Positions 19,975 through 29,921 are shown, counted from the stretch's first letter. The stretch is 64,000 bases of DNA from Symbiodinium natans (GCA_905221605.1 CAJNDS010002634.1:1883077-1947076), one strand, 5' to 3'. Numbers and translations are program-made. Notes: generated by a model not told the origin, from the sequence alone.

Positions 19975-20066
19975 GAGGTGATCGCGCAGCACACCTTCAC
20001 GAGCGAACCCTACCGGAGCCAGAACAGACTCGGGAACCACTCACAGTCGCCCCGCACCCGGAGGCC
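19975..20066 (+). CDS. candidate exon, unknown protein
   Basis: A CCCTAAA array, then TTGACAG, then frame EVIAQHTFTSEPYRSQNRL and GNHSQSPRTRR, then a TTTAGGG array. Good coding composition; function unknown. Confidence 0.5.
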
Positions 20067-20067
20067 T

Positions 20068-20131
20068 TAAGGGTTTAGGGTTTAGGGTTTAGGGTTTAGG
20101 GTTTAGGGTTTAGGGTTTAGGGTTTAGGGTC
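20068..20131 (+). repeat. TTTAGGG array
   Basis: About nine units. A possible short exon follows at 20134-20189 (VNLNPSKPKTLAVWDPMP). Confidence 0.95.
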
Positions 20132-20357
20132 AGTCAACTTGAACCCCTCCAAACCCAAGACCCTCGCAGTTTGGGACCCGATGCCCTAGTCAGGGTGAGA
20201 GTTTTAGGGAGCCTTCAGGAGGGGGTTTACGAATATAGGGGACCCCTAAAGAGACCCCCAAACAGTAGGATTCCCTCACGTAATACAGACCCCAAGAAGG
20301 TATACCCCTAGTTTCGGAACCCTAAACCCTAAACCCTAAACCCTAAACCATATACAA

Positions 20358-20432
20358 CTCAAGCTCTTGTCCGGCCAGGGCCGTCCTAACGCACCCGAAA
20401 TTGAGCAGCGGCTCGGCGAAGCCAAGTTTTAG
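20358..20432 (+). CDS. candidate exon or C-terminus, unknown protein
   Basis: Frame LKLLSGQGRPNAPEIEQRL then GEAKF and a stop, between a CCCTAAA and a G-rich/TTTAGGG run. Confidence 0.4.
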   Translation, partial: LKLLSGQGRPNAPEIEQRLGEAKF

Positions 20433-20523
20433 TAGGGGAGGTGGGGGGGGGGGGGGGTTTAGGGTTTAGGGTTTAGGGTTTAGGGTTTAGGGTTTAGGGT
20501 TTAGGGTTTAGTGTTTAGTGTTT

Positions 20524-20688
20524 TGGGACGGGCCTTCAATCAGAAGTTGGGGGGCCCTGCAAGCTCTAAGCCGCATTCGCACCTTAAACCCTCAAGCCCA
20601 CCCATTATAGGGTCACAGTCAACTCAGGAGCCCCTTGAACCCACAAAACAACCCGGAAAAGCTTCAGCACTTGCATACGATGGCCCCC
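20524..20688 (+). CDS. candidate exon, unknown protein
   Basis: Frame RAFNQKLGGPASSKPHSH then IIGSQSTQEPLEPTKQPG then ASALAYDGPL, between TTTAGGG and CCCTAAA arrays. Pro/Ser/Gln-rich, probably disordered. Another open frame lies at 20785-20866. Confidence 0.4.
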
Positions 20689-21077
20689 TAAACCCTAAAC
20701 CCTAAACCCTGAACCCTGAACCCTGAACCCTGAACCCTAAACCCTAAACCTCAGGGTTTCCTGAGCCTGAAGCCCAGTAGAGAGATCAGCTTACCAGGCA
20801 GGATGTCTCGCAAGCCGCCGGAAGAACATAACTGTCGCTAGAAGAATGCCAGGGCCCATGTGGTGTAAACCCTAAGCCCTAAACTCTAGACTCAAAATCC
20901 TAAACCCTTAAACCCTCAACTCTAAACCCCTGGGGCTAAACCACCTAACTGGAACTTCGGTGGGGGCTTTCGGGGGCTTTCGGTGCAAGAAGGCAGATTG
21001 CGCACGATTGAGAGACATGGCACATGGGCATGCTGCAGCCGTGAGGCTCGTGTGGGTGCAATCCTCTCGGTGCCTTC

Positions 21078-21329
21078 TTAGAGATTTTCCCGAAATTCAC
21101 TTCGTAATCCGTGCATAATGAAGCAATTCTCATGGCCTTCTTGGGCCATGATGTGGTGCCGGCCCCAGAGCTCTTTCGGACAGTTGATGAGCACATGAGC
21201 GTACCCTGATTCGTATGATGGGAGTTCTAAGCGTTTTCGGGTGCGTACCACATCATGTTGCGAAGCTATACCCTCCGACCCTGAACTCTCACCTGCGGTT
21301 GCCCCTGCCAGAAGAGGGTTGTGACCCAA
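21078..21329 (-). CDS. candidate minus-strand exon, unknown protein
   Basis: The minus frame reads naturally (LPSYESGYAHVLINCPKELW then HHIMAQEGHENCFIMHGLR), while the plus strand here is broken by stops. It would be the clearest gene piece on this strand, opposite to its neighbours. No family is recognised. Confidence 0.35.
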   Translation of the reverse strand: MGHNPLLAGATAGESSGSEGIASQHDVVRTRKRLELPSYESGYAHVLINCPKELWGRHHIMAQEGHENCFIMHGLRSEFRENL

Positions 21330-21721
21330 AGCCCGTCTAAGCCCCGTCCCCTCACCTCGTCAACCACAGGGTGCTGCTTTCCTTGGCTGCATCCGTGAAG
21401 TTTTCCCAGGCAACGGGCGGCTTTGGTGTGTAGAGGGGGGTTTGCGCGTTGGGACGCAGCTTGCCGCCTAAACACCCCGAAACCCGAAATCCACGGTTCC
21501 AAGAGGGTTTGGGGCTCACAGCCCAGGGTGTTAATCTAGCTCCCAGTCCACCCTGAACCCTGGAGACTGCCCAATGCAGGAGGACGCCGCAAGCGCGGAG
21601 AGCCAGGTTCATGCGTCCCTTGCGACGGATGTGGGCAGCGCCCGGGGTGCTCTGATTGCGCGCTCCTCGCAGGTCCCGAGGGTCTCGGAAGTTTGGGATC
21701 TTGGCGTTTTCTTTCGACGTT

Positions 21722-22069
21722 TCCCTCAAGAACACCAAAACGGCCTTGAGTTCAGAAGCCCACCAGGTCTCAGCCCAGCGCGTCAACTCTTCCAGGCAGC
21801 AAGATCTCGATGCTGCGGTGTCCTCGAAATTCATTGAAGTCATTACGAGTCCCATCACGAACGTCGTGAACGATGCGGTTGATGAGGTGTCAGGTGCCGT
21901 AGATACCATCGCATCTGTTGCCGACACGCTCCATGAAGCCGGCATGCAGCTGGGCACAGCAGTTGCCAATGCAGCTGCCGTGGTCGGGAATCATGTCGTG
22001 AAGCCCGCGATCACCAAAGCTGCCAGTTTGCCATCTTCGGTTCGGAACCTGGCAAACGAGCTGGGAGAG
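21722..22069 (+). CDS. exon, amphipathic helical protein (part 1)
   Basis: A long plus frame ends at GAG|GTACGG, the start of a TTTAGGG intron, and continues in phase at 22158. It encodes Ala/Val-rich amphipathic repeats such as DAVDEVSGAVDTIASVADTL and GTAVANAAAVVGNHVVKPA, typical of extended helices. The start is uncertain; the open frame extends upstream to 21656. A 205-codon minus frame (21352-21969) overlaps, but the splice continuity favours the plus strand. Confidence 0.65.
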
Positions 22070-22114
22070 GTACGGTTTAGGGTTTAGGGTTTGGGGTTTG
22101 GGGTTTAGGGTCTA

Positions 22115-22173
22115 TAGAGGTGGCCGTCGATGTGGCTTTAGGCTTTAGAGTTTAGAGGTGGCCGTCGATGTGG
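22115..22173 (+). repeat. duplicated exon start / 3' splice site
   Basis: The 21-bp string TAGAGGTGGCCGTCGATGTGG occurs at 22115-22135 and again at 22153-22173. Use of the first copy keeps the frame for about ten residues and then hits a stop. Confidence 0.9.
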
Positions 22174-22325
22174 GCAATGCGGTGGAAGATGTTGGGCAGA
22201 TGGCCGCGGAGGCAACGGTCAACCTGGCCGGGGATATCTTGGAGCGTGCCATCAGCTCCGTCGAGTCAGGTGCAAGGCTGGCGAACAAAGTCGGAAACCT
22301 CATCGAAGAGAAAACCCGAGCCTAG
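22158..22325 (+). CDS. exon, amphipathic helical protein (part 2)
   Basis: Continues GE|VAVDVGNAVEDVGQMAAEA then LAGDILERAISSVESGARLA, ending EEKTRA and a stop. The acceptor TTTAGAG is duplicated 38 bp upstream. Related short helical exon GSEISKLGPLVAGLAADAWD lies at 22784-22867. Confidence 0.65.
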   Translation: MAVDVGNAVEDVGQMAAEATVNLAGDILERAISSVESGARLANKVGNLIEEKTRA

Positions 22326-22346
22326 TCCAGGATGTGTCCTATAGGG

Positions 22347-22461
22347 CTTGGCAGCCCAGTGGTACCCTTGACCTTTTGTTGTTGTTTGGGGTTCCCTTAA
22401 ATCAAGTAACCCACCCAAAAGAGGGTGCCCTTAATTAAGATTCGGTTGCCGGGCTGCCAAG
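22347..22461. mobile_element. introner-like element, CTTGGYAGCCCAGT family
   Basis: 115 bp with ends CTTGGCAGCCCAGTGG and CCGGGCTGCCAAG. Internal AACCCACCCAAAAGAGGGTG matches other members. Flanks AGGG and AGTG differ at one base, possibly a decayed duplication. Confidence 0.7.
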
Positions 22462-22505
22462 AGTGTGATTGGAGAGGTATAGTAGGCGGGACAGAACCCT
22501 ACACC

Positions 22506-22594
22506 CTAAACCCTAAACCCTAAACCCTAAACCCTAAACCCTAAACCCTAAACCCTAAACCCTAAACCCTAAACCCTAAACCCTAAACCCTAAA
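22506..22594 (-). repeat. CCCTAAA array
   Basis: About twelve units. Confidence 0.95.
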
Positions 22595-22783
22595 CGCCGG
22601 TTGCCTCTTGAGGGCCCCCTTAAGTCAGCTCTTCGACTCAAGTCTCCCTGGCGAACCCTTTGATGAAGGCACCTATATTTTCTGAACCCCAAGCCCTGTC
22701 AACCCCAAACCAAGCAAAGAACCGAAGCCCTAAACCCTAAACCCTAAACCCTAAACCCCATCAACCCAATCTGAGGAGCATTG

Positions 22784-22867
22784 GGCTCAGAGATCTCCAA
22801 GTTGGGTCCGCTGGTGGCCGGATTGGCTGCAGATGCCTGGGACAAAATCAAGGACTTCGTGACTTAG
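22784..22867 (+). CDS. candidate exon, helical protein
   Basis: Frame GSEISKLGPLVAGLAADAWD then KIKDFVT and a stop. Composition resembles the helical exons at 21.7-22.3 kb. Confidence 0.45.
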   Translation, partial: GSEISKLGPLVAGLAADAWDKIKDFVT

Positions 22868-23091
22868 ATGCCGTGAAACCCTAAACCCCTAAACCCTAAA
22901 CCCCGAAACCCCGAAACTCCTAAACCCTAAGCCCTAAACCCTTAAATCCCTAAACCCTCAACCCTAGAGTCCATATCAGCTCTGCATTTCAGGGATCGGG
23001 TCTAGGGCTTCGGTAGGTTAGAGCAAGGGAGGCAAGGTCGGGGCGCGTTGCTTCGAGTTTGGGAGGGAGGAGGGGGACCAAACCTTCCCTT

Positions 23092-23188
23092 AAGAACCCT
23101 AAACCTACTTCCTTGTAGTTTACCTAAAGAATCCCATCGTATGGTTTTTGGTAATATCCTACAAAAGAGTAGCTTTGGGTTCTTAAGG
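23092..23188. mobile_element. MITE-like element, CCTTAAGAACCC ends
   Basis: CCTTAAGAACCC at the left mirrors GGGTTCTTAAGG at the right, about 97 bp apart, just upstream of the exon at 23196. Confidence 0.55.
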
Positions 23189-23195
23189 TATGTAG

Positions 23196-23339
23196 GCCTC
23201 GCCTTATAACTCCGAGGTGAGCTGCTTGGCAGAGACTGACGTCTTCTGTGAGATGTTGATTGGTGACGAGTGCGACTGCAGTGGCAAAAGCCACATCAAA
23301 GTCTCCGCCGATGACTTCTCCATGCGGTGTGTCTTCAAA
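23196..23339 (+). CDS. exon of Cys-containing protein (left of introner)
   Basis: After GTATGTAG the frame reads NSEVSCLAETDVFCEMLIGD then ECDCSGKSHIKVSADDFSM then RCVFK. Six Cys in this piece suggest an extracellular disulfide-rich domain. It is interrupted by the introner at 23344 and continues in phase 0 at 23565. Family not recognised. Confidence 0.65.
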
Positions 23340-23343
23340 GTCA

Positions 23344-23564
23344 CTTGCTAGCCCAGTGGTACCCTGTTGCCCCCCCTTTTTTGGGTTCTAGGTTCCCGTG
23401 TAAAGCAACCAATCCCAGAAAGGGTGCCCCTATTATAAGACATATACTGCATTATGTTACATCATGTTGTACTAATCTCTTATTATAAGAAGTTATAATA
23501 TATGATAGTAACCAACCCCAGAAAAGGGTGCCCTTATTGTCAGATGGTTACTGGGGCTACCAAG
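23344..23564. mobile_element. introner with GTCA duplication, enlarged member
   Basis: Ends CTTGCTAGCCCAGTGG and TTACTGGGGCTACCAAG are inverted repeats, flanked by GTCA at 23340-23343 and 23565-23568. The intron 23340-23564 is GT-AG: the duplication supplies GT and the element end supplies AG. The element is about twice the usual size because an internal segment (CCAAYCCCAGAAA plus GGGTGCCC) is repeated around an AT-rich insert. Confidence 0.8.
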
Positions 23565-23651
23565 GTCATGTCTGACTTTTCTAAGGGCTACGGCTGGAAC
23601 TCCACGAAGGATGACAAAAAAGCGGGGAAGAAAGGCAAGGACGGCAGCTAG
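23565..23651 (+). CDS. exon (right of introner), lysine-rich C-terminus
   Basis: Continues V|MSDFSKGYGWNSTKDDKKAG then KKGKDGS and a stop, in frame with 23196-23339 once the introner is removed. Confidence 0.6.
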   Translation, partial: VMSDFSKGYGWNSTKDDKKAGKKGKDGS

Positions 23652-23869
23652 GTCGATGTTGGCGCTGTCTTTGCATATCTACCACGCAAGCTCACTAAAA
23701 AAAAATGTAGGGTGACTGTGGTTAGAACCTCAGGCCACTTCTGACCCTTCTTCTGCTTTCCCAGCTAAAGAGTCCCAAACCCCAAACCCCAAACCCTAAA
23801 TCCCAAAGTCGAAACCCTAAACCCTAAACCCCCCCCCCCCCCGCCCCCCCAACCCCCCACACACCTCAA

Positions 23870-23981
23870 AAATTCAAGAATGGCCGAGGCAAGCCCGAGG
23901 TACCTGGTGAGGACTTCGAGCAGCCTCCCAAGAGCAAGGACAAGCCCCTGAAGCCAAGGACCGGACTCAAGGCGCGACTGG
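23870..23981 (+). CDS. candidate exon, basic Pro/Lys-rich
   Basis: Frame FKNGRGKPEVPGEDFEQPP then KSKDKPLKPRTGLKARL ends at G|GTTAGGG of a telomere-type array. Likely disordered. Confidence 0.5.
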
Positions 23982-24465
23982 GTTAGGGTTTAGGGTTTAG
24001 GGTTTTGGGCGTAGGGTTTAGGGTGTAGGGTGTAGGGTTTAGGGTTTAGGGTTTAGGGGGTTTTGGTTTGTTTGAAAAGGGTTTAGGGTTTAGGGTTTAG
24101 GGTCAGGGCCAGGGCTTTGTTGATAAGAATCCTAGCTTAGTCCCTTAACTGTAGTTAGTATAGTAAGGGTGCCCCTCCTTGTTGTCGCAGACATGTTGAA
24201 CATTGGTATGAGCAACATTACTCGCATCCATGTTCAGTTGCTATGTTTACCATTCTTCCTTGTAAGGCGAGTTACGATCATCTGGGCCGCCCTAATCTGG
24301 AACCCCCAAATAGTAGGATCCCCTTATAATCAGGACCCAATAAGGTGCCCCTACTATCGTAAACCCCCATGTTGCATCGTGCCCGCCGTGTTGCATCGTG
24401 CCCGCCCTAAACCCTAAACCCTAGACCCTAAACCCTAAACCCTAAACCCTAAACCCTAAACCTTG

Positions 24466-24558
24466 GAGGCCAAGAAGTCGCGTTGGCCATCAGGGACCTG
24501 CGAATCAAAGCTAGATTTGGCTTTCGAGGGCGCCGCGCAGTTTGAGCCAGACATTCAA
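24466..24558 (+). CDS. exon, unknown protein
   Basis: Frame EAKKSRWPSGTCESKLDL then AFEGAAQFEPDIQ ends at the strong donor GTGAGA. Alternating polar and non-polar residues suggest strands, as in later exons at 26.1, 35.6 and 36.6 kb. Confidence 0.55.
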
Positions 24559-24803
24559 GTGAGACTTGGGCTTAAGGTTTAGGGTTTAGGGTTTAGGGCT
24601 TAGGGTTTAGGGCTTAGGGTTTAGGGTTTAGGGTTTAGGGTTTAGGGTTGAGGGTTTAGGGTTTAGGGTTTAGGGTTCGTTCCGAGCGTCGGGGTTTGTC
24701 GTAGGGTGGGCTCAAGTGTAAGGCCTGCTGAGCGCTCCTGCGAAGCCTCAAGCCCTAAAGCCCTAAAACCCTAAACCTGCTGCTGCAGATTTTGCTGCAG
24801 AAA

Positions 24804-24880
24804 GCCCTAAACCCTAAACCCTAAACCCTAAACCCTAAACCCTAAACCCTAAACCCTAAAACCCTAAAACCCTAAACCCT
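24804..24880 (-). repeat. CCCTAAA array with CCCTAAAA variants
   Basis: About ten units directly before the exon at 24881. Confidence 0.95.
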
Positions 24881-24932
24881 AAGACGCTCAGGCGGGTGAA
24901 GTTCAACGGCGAGACGGAGTTTACCCTCAGAG
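24881..24932 (+). CDS. candidate short exon
   Basis: Frame KTLRRVKFNGETEFTLR ends at G|GTTTGG. It follows the CCCTAAA array with no clear AG other than TAAG. Confidence 0.45.
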
Positions 24933-25044
24933 GTTTGGTCCGCGTATCGCTCGATGCACCTCGGGGACCGAATCAACCCTGAAAGGTTTATCCCTAAACC
25001 CTAAACCCTAAACCCTAAACCCTAAACCCTAAACCCTAAACCCT

Positions 25045-25122
25045 GACAAGGCATTGGCCGAAGCAGAGGGCAGCTGCGCCTTGAAGGCCACGAGGTTGTT
25101 CCTTGGATGGAGTTCAGGAGGT
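25045..25122 (+). CDS. candidate short exon
   Basis: Frame DKALAEAEGSCALKATRLF then LGWSSG lies between a CCCTAAA and a TTTAGGG array. Confidence 0.4.
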
Positions 25123-25129
25123 TCCTGGG

Positions 25130-25249
25130 GTTTAGGGTTTAGGGTTTAGGGTTTAGGGTTTAGGGTTTAGGGTTTAGGGTTCAGGGTTTAGGGTTTAGGG
25201 TTTAGGGTTTAGGGTTTAGGGTTTAGGGTTTAGGGTTTAGGGTTTAGGT
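25130..25249 (+). repeat. TTTAGGG array
   Basis: About 17 units with one TTCAGGG. Confidence 0.95.
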
Positions 25250-25427
25250 ATATAAACCCCACACACCCTATGAAACCCTATGAAGCCCTATAAGCCCTAG
25301 AAAAAACCCTAAGGCCTTGAAGCTGGAGAGTGAATGCAGCATGCAAGGTCTAGTCGCATCCCGGTCTGTGATCTGTCTAGCTTCAAGATGCTGTCTAAGC
25401 ATTCGGAGGGGGACTGTTGTTGAGGTG

Positions 25428-25695
25428 AGGTTTAGGGTTTAGGGTTTAGGGTTTAGGGTTTAGGGTTTAGGGTTTAGGGTTTAGGGTTTAGGGTTTAGGG
25501 TTTAGGGTTTAGGGTTTAGGTTTAGGGGTTAGGGTTTAGGGTTTAGGGTTTTGGGTTTAGGGTTTAGGGTTTAGGGTTTAGGGTTTAGGGTTTAGGGTTT
25601 AGGGTTTAGGGTTTAGGGTTTAGGGTTTAGGGTTTAGGGTTTAGGGTTTAGGGTTTAGGGTTTAGGGTTTAGGGTTTAGGGTTTAGGGTTTAGGG
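25428..25695 (+). repeat. TTTAGGG array, longest in the window
   Basis: About 38 units in roughly 268 bp with only three imperfect units. Confidence 0.97.
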
Positions 25696-25774
25696 CTGAA
25701 TCAAAATCTCGACCCAGCCTGCAAAATATGTCGAACTCTGTCCTTTCCGAAACTTCGGACCCCCATAGAGAACA

Positions 25775-25873
25775 CTAGGACCCAGAGTAGGCCCCCTTTT
25801 GGGGTTCGATTATAAGCCCTGCTAAACCAACAAAAAGGCACCCTTTTCATTCCTAGGTTACTCTTGGGTCTAG
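25775..25873. mobile_element. introner-like element with AACA duplication
   Basis: 99 bp with ends CTAGGACCCAGAGTA and TACTCTTGGGTCTAG, flanked by AACA at 25771-25774 and 25874-25877. Removing it with one AACA joins an upstream frame (SLQNMSNSVLSETSDPHRE) to HVLWLAPCVF; a second frame also stays open, so the coding phase is not settled. Confidence 0.7.
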
Positions 25874-26035
25874 AACACGTCTTGTGGTTGGCTCCGTGTG
25901 TGTTTCCACCGAGTATGCCGTGAAACCCTATAAGAAGATCGCCCGCAACCCCCACAAACCCTAAATCCTAAACCCTAAACCCCAAAAACCCTAAACCCTA
26001 AACCCTGCACCCCAAAAACCCTAAATCCTCTCCAG

Positions 26036-26155
26036 ATCTCCAGGTTTCCCAAGGTCCCCAAGAAGAAGGTGATATGTGCAAAGTTCTTCTGCCTCATCCT
26101 GCTCTTTCAGATGAAGGCGGAGCTCGAGATGACTCTGGGAAGCATAACTCTTGGA
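26036..26155 (+). CDS. exon, Lys-rich then hydrophobic then strand-like
   Basis: After TCTCCAG the frame reads ISRFPKVPKKK, then VICAKFFCLILLFQ, then MKAELEMTLGSITLG. The hydrophobic part may instead be a 42-nt intron (GTGATATG to TTTCAG, 26069-26110), whose removal keeps the frame. Both readings are open. Confidence 0.5.
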
Positions 26156-26639
26156 TTTAGGGTTTAGGGTTTAGGATTTAGGGTTTAGGATTTAGGGTTT
26201 AGGGTTTAGGATTTAGGGTCTAGGGGTGAGGGTAATTAGAATCGAGTCTTGCGGGTTATTTTTGTATAAGTACAAAGGGACTATGAGGCAATACAGTAAT
26301 TATTCCAACCCCCTATCTTAGTGTTTGCCGTAGTGCTTCGGGTTCCGGGCTGAAGGTGCGGGAGTCGGCACTCCCTGTGCATAGTTCTATTTAGGGGACT
26401 CGGGAGGCGCGGGCATTTTCGGGGTTTAGGGTTTAGGGTTCGGGGTTTAGGGTTTAGGGTTTAGGGTTTAGGGTTTAGGGTTTAGGGTTTAGGGTTTACC
26501 AACAAGGTCTTCGTTTACGAAGAGGGGCCCGAAACCCAAAACCCTGATACCACGGGGTAAAAGAGTCCCTGCTTGGGTTGACCCTCAACCCTCTAAACCC
26601 TGCCCTAAACCTTAAAACTCAACCAGGACCCTAGGGTTT

Positions 26640-27300
26640 AGGGCCTATGTGCCATGGACCTTTACGTACAATGTGGGAACCGCTTTTTTTCAATCTTAAA
26701 ACTTGTCTGTGCAAGTAGATTTTCACTAAACCGAATATCAAACCGATCGTAAATTGCAAGTTCCTCCTCGCAAATTCCCTTGAACACAACACCAAACCAA
26801 ATGCAAACATTAACTTCTGCAACGCAGACAAAACCTTTAGAAAGACATTTTCAACCAAGAATACAAGTTTAACTCTGCCTTTACAAACACTTCAATCCAA
26901 AGTCCAAACCAAAGTAAACACAACTTGTGTTGCCGTGAAGTTGAAAAAAGCCCCGAATCAAACATTGAATCTTGCCTCTGTAGACACTCGTAAACAAGAA
27001 TCTGAAATAAAAGGTGGGCACGAAAACCTGCCCTTACAAAACACAGAATAAGTATGTGACATAGATTTATACATGAGTGCATATATATATATATATATGA
27101 CGTATGGTTGTTGAAATCTTCAAGACATTTTTCGCTCAAAGCACTGGTTGTACAAGATGTCTTCATTACGTAGTAGTCGTTGTCATATTCCACCCGGAAA
27201 TGAAGTTTCGACTCTCACACTGGCACAAGGTGGGCGAGGCTGCTGGTCAATCTGGTGTAACCATATAACAAACACAAAAAACACAAGTGTTCTTTCATTT
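26640..27300. other. AT-rich region without convincing gene
   Basis: Composition shifts sharply to AT. Minus-strand frames at 26631-26858 and 26837-27193 have no motif support, and the second crosses a (TA)n tract at 27080-27098. Confidence 0.4.
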
Positions 27301-27680
27301 TCTATGAGAAGATATAGGAGCTATTTCATCTCCTACTCAGAGATAGAGTAACTCTTTCGCAAACGAATAAGAGCGTCTTAATCTCCCGACACTGGGTAGG
27401 GGAGCTCACATCTCTACGATCTCCTATCTTCTATCTCAGTCTCGCAATATGTCATGAGAGGCCTCCGCTAGCTTTGCGCAGGAAAAGAAAGAGAGTTCTC
27501 TACTATGTCAGTTTTTTCAGAAATAGCTTCTCTATCAATGAAGAGGTCATAAGAGAAGCCCTTTATCTCTTCATAAGAAATGACAAAGCCCTTCGAACTT
27601 TTTACGAGAGATCTCTCCTTTACCCTAAATAAAACAACTAAACATGTGAAGGCCTTTCTTTACTCCTTAAGTGGGGACAT
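27297..27680. repeat. diverged segmental duplication, copy A
   Basis: Shares ordered blocks with 28650-29030: CTATGAGAAGATAGRAG, CTCCTACTCAGAGATAGA, CTCGCAATAKGTCATGAGAG, GAAAGAGAGTTCTCTAC and AAGAGAAGCC. Substantially diverged. Confidence 0.7.
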
Positions 27681-27869
27681 TACACAACTCATCAGTTTCT
27701 ATCGTTTATGTGAGAGAGTCTATTCTATCTTTAAATGGGTCATCTGAAAGCTCCTTTGTCTCTTTGAAGGGGATGAGTCTCTTCTGAAAAGGCTCCTCCA
27801 AGGTATCCCCGCTCTCCTTCTTTCTTTAGGGAATGACAGAGCTCCTTAGCCTTATTTACCCTTATTCCT

Positions 27870-28091
27870 CATGGCAGGCTGCATTGCTGGGGCCAAGGCG
27901 CACAAGAAACTTCAAACCAGCAGAGCACGTCAGCATTTCCAGCCGATATGGTCTTGCAGCCGCTGCAGCTTCGTAGGGCGTGGTCTACGAGACATCTTGA
28001 ACATGCACACACATCGTCTCTCTTCTGCCGGTCTGGGACACAGAAGACAAGTTCCAACACCTGATCCCGAGCATCATGTTCCTCACAAGTA
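27870..28091 (+). other. uncertain 73-codon frame
   Basis: The plus frame contains CSRCSFVGRGL with later MHTHR, superficially like a zinc finger but with the wrong His spacing. A 63-codon minus frame overlaps. I do not call a gene. Confidence 0.2.
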
Positions 28092-28649
28092 GCGGTAGGC
28101 CCTTCACCCCGGATTTTTAGGGGCTGGGAGTAGTTTTAACAGGCAACGCGAGGTGGGGTTGGACTGCGTAATCTTGCAAAAGTCTTTCTCCCACTTGAAG
28201 AAGTGTTTCCTAGAAAGAGATATCGGGAAGGATCTCTCATTTCCTCGAGAGAGGGATCTTTTATTGAAAATAAAATACATGAGGTTTTTCATGTTCCATT
28301 CGGAGACAGAGAGGTCTCTCATTCTGCATTAACAGATCGAGGACATCGTTCATTTCCGTTTTTCATTTGCTATGAGAAGGTAGGGGGGCGGGGGGGGGGG
28401 GGAATGGGCTCTCTCATTTCCGATTGCGAGACAGAGGGGCATAGAGGGGATCTCTGATGTCTTCGAAAGAGAGATCCTCCACTCAGGAGGGACACAAGTT
28501 ATTCCATTTCCAAAAGAATAGAGGAGCTCTTAATGCCCCATCTCTTATTATAAATAAACAGAGAGGATGACGTCGATTCGTTTCCATTCTTTTGTTCTTG
28601 TTTATCAAAGGTCTCTTCGTTTCCTACACAGGACTTCTTTTGATTCCTA

Positions 28650-29030
28650 TGAGAAGATAGAAGGCTCTTCTTTCGTCTCCTACTCAGAGATAGAAAGATT
28701 GCATTGGTAATACAAAAGAAATCATAAGAGCTCTCTCACGCCCTCTCTTTCGTGTCTCGTCAATAGGTAGAGAAATTCTCAGCTCTACCGTTTCCTATTT
28801 TTTACCTGAAAGAGCTTCTGTCTCTCGCAATAGGTCATGAGAGACCTCCTCTATCTTTTTGCAGGAAATGAAAGAGAGTTCTCTACAATTTCTGTGTTTC
28901 AGAAATGTTTCTCAAGCAATAAGAGAAGCCGTTTGTCGCTTCATAGGCAACGACGGAGCTCTACTACCTTTTTTCTTGAGATCTCTCCTTTACCCTCAAT
29001 AAAAGCTTTGAAGGCCTTTCTCTATCCCTT
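28650..29030. repeat. diverged segmental duplication, copy B
   Basis: Partner of 27297-27680, about 1.36 kb downstream in the same orientation. The region between them has related CTCTCATTTCC-type motifs. Confidence 0.7.
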
Positions 29031-29036
29031 AGATTG

Positions 29037-29352
29037 GACCCTAAGAATTTGGGCTACCCTAAGAATCCAAAGCTACCCTAAGAATCCAGGCTACCACCAA
29101 AACAAAAAAACACAACCCTAAGAATGGGCTACCCCAAGAATCCAGGCTACCTTAAGAACCCAGGCTACTCTAAAACACCAGGCTACCACCAAAAAGCAAG
29201 CTCAAGCCTAAGAATCCAGGCTCACCGTAAGAATACAGGCCACCCCTAAGAATCCAAGCTATCCTAAAAATCCAGGCCACCACCAAACAAGAACTCAGCC
29301 CTAAGAATACAGGCTACCCTAAAAAGCTTCCCTTAATAATCGAGTCTACCCT
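29037..29352. repeat. minisatellite, CCCTAAGAATCCAGGCTA unit
   Basis: About 15 degenerate copies of an 18-20 bp unit. Any frame here is repeat-derived. Confidence 0.8.
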
Positions 29353-29674
29353 AAGAATCCAAAATACTAAAATAGAAAGTGAATGAACAAAGTGAAATGA
29401 ACGCCCCCATTATCTTCTTTCTTTCGCTAAATCACAGATCACACGTTCATTTCATTCACTGTATCTGTTGGGATTAGTTGAAAGAAGATAATAGTGGGCG
29501 CGGAAAAAGAGAACACAAAGAATGCCCCGTTCATTCGTTCACATGTTCACTTCATTCTCGTATTAATATTGTAACCTCTGGAATGAATTCTGGGTGGTGA
29601 AAAGAATTGAATACCAGAAGTTAATAATGCAAAAAACAAAATTTGTAACACTTATAAAATAATTTAATTCTGGT

Positions 29675-29860
29675 GCCCCCCCAAAAGAATTTAATTATTC
29701 AAATCAGGGATTTGAGTAATTAACGTATGTAAGTTCTGGGGCCTCCCAAAAGAATTTAATTATTCAAATCAGGGACTTAAATAGTTAAATTATTTAAATT
29801 CTGCGGCCTCCCAAAAGAATTTAGAATTTAAGTATTCAAATCAGGGGTTTGAATAATTAA
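29675..29860. repeat. tandem AT-rich repeat
   Basis: Three copies of a 70-80 bp unit with CCTCCCAAAAGAATTTAAT and ATTCAAATCAGGGA, followed by TTTAAATTATTT palindromes to about 30180. Confidence 0.75.
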
Positions 29861-29921
29861 ATTATTTATTTAAATTATTTAAATGATTTAAATTGTTTTG
29901 AAATATTTAAATTATTTGAAC

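Noticed and set aside
21352-21969. 205-codon minus-strand frame
   Set aside because: It is antisense to a plus-strand exon that has a clear donor, a phase-matched next exon and a natural helical composition.
27870-28091. C2H2 zinc-finger gene
   Set aside because: Cys spacing is plausible but the His spacing is wrong, and nothing around it supports a gene.
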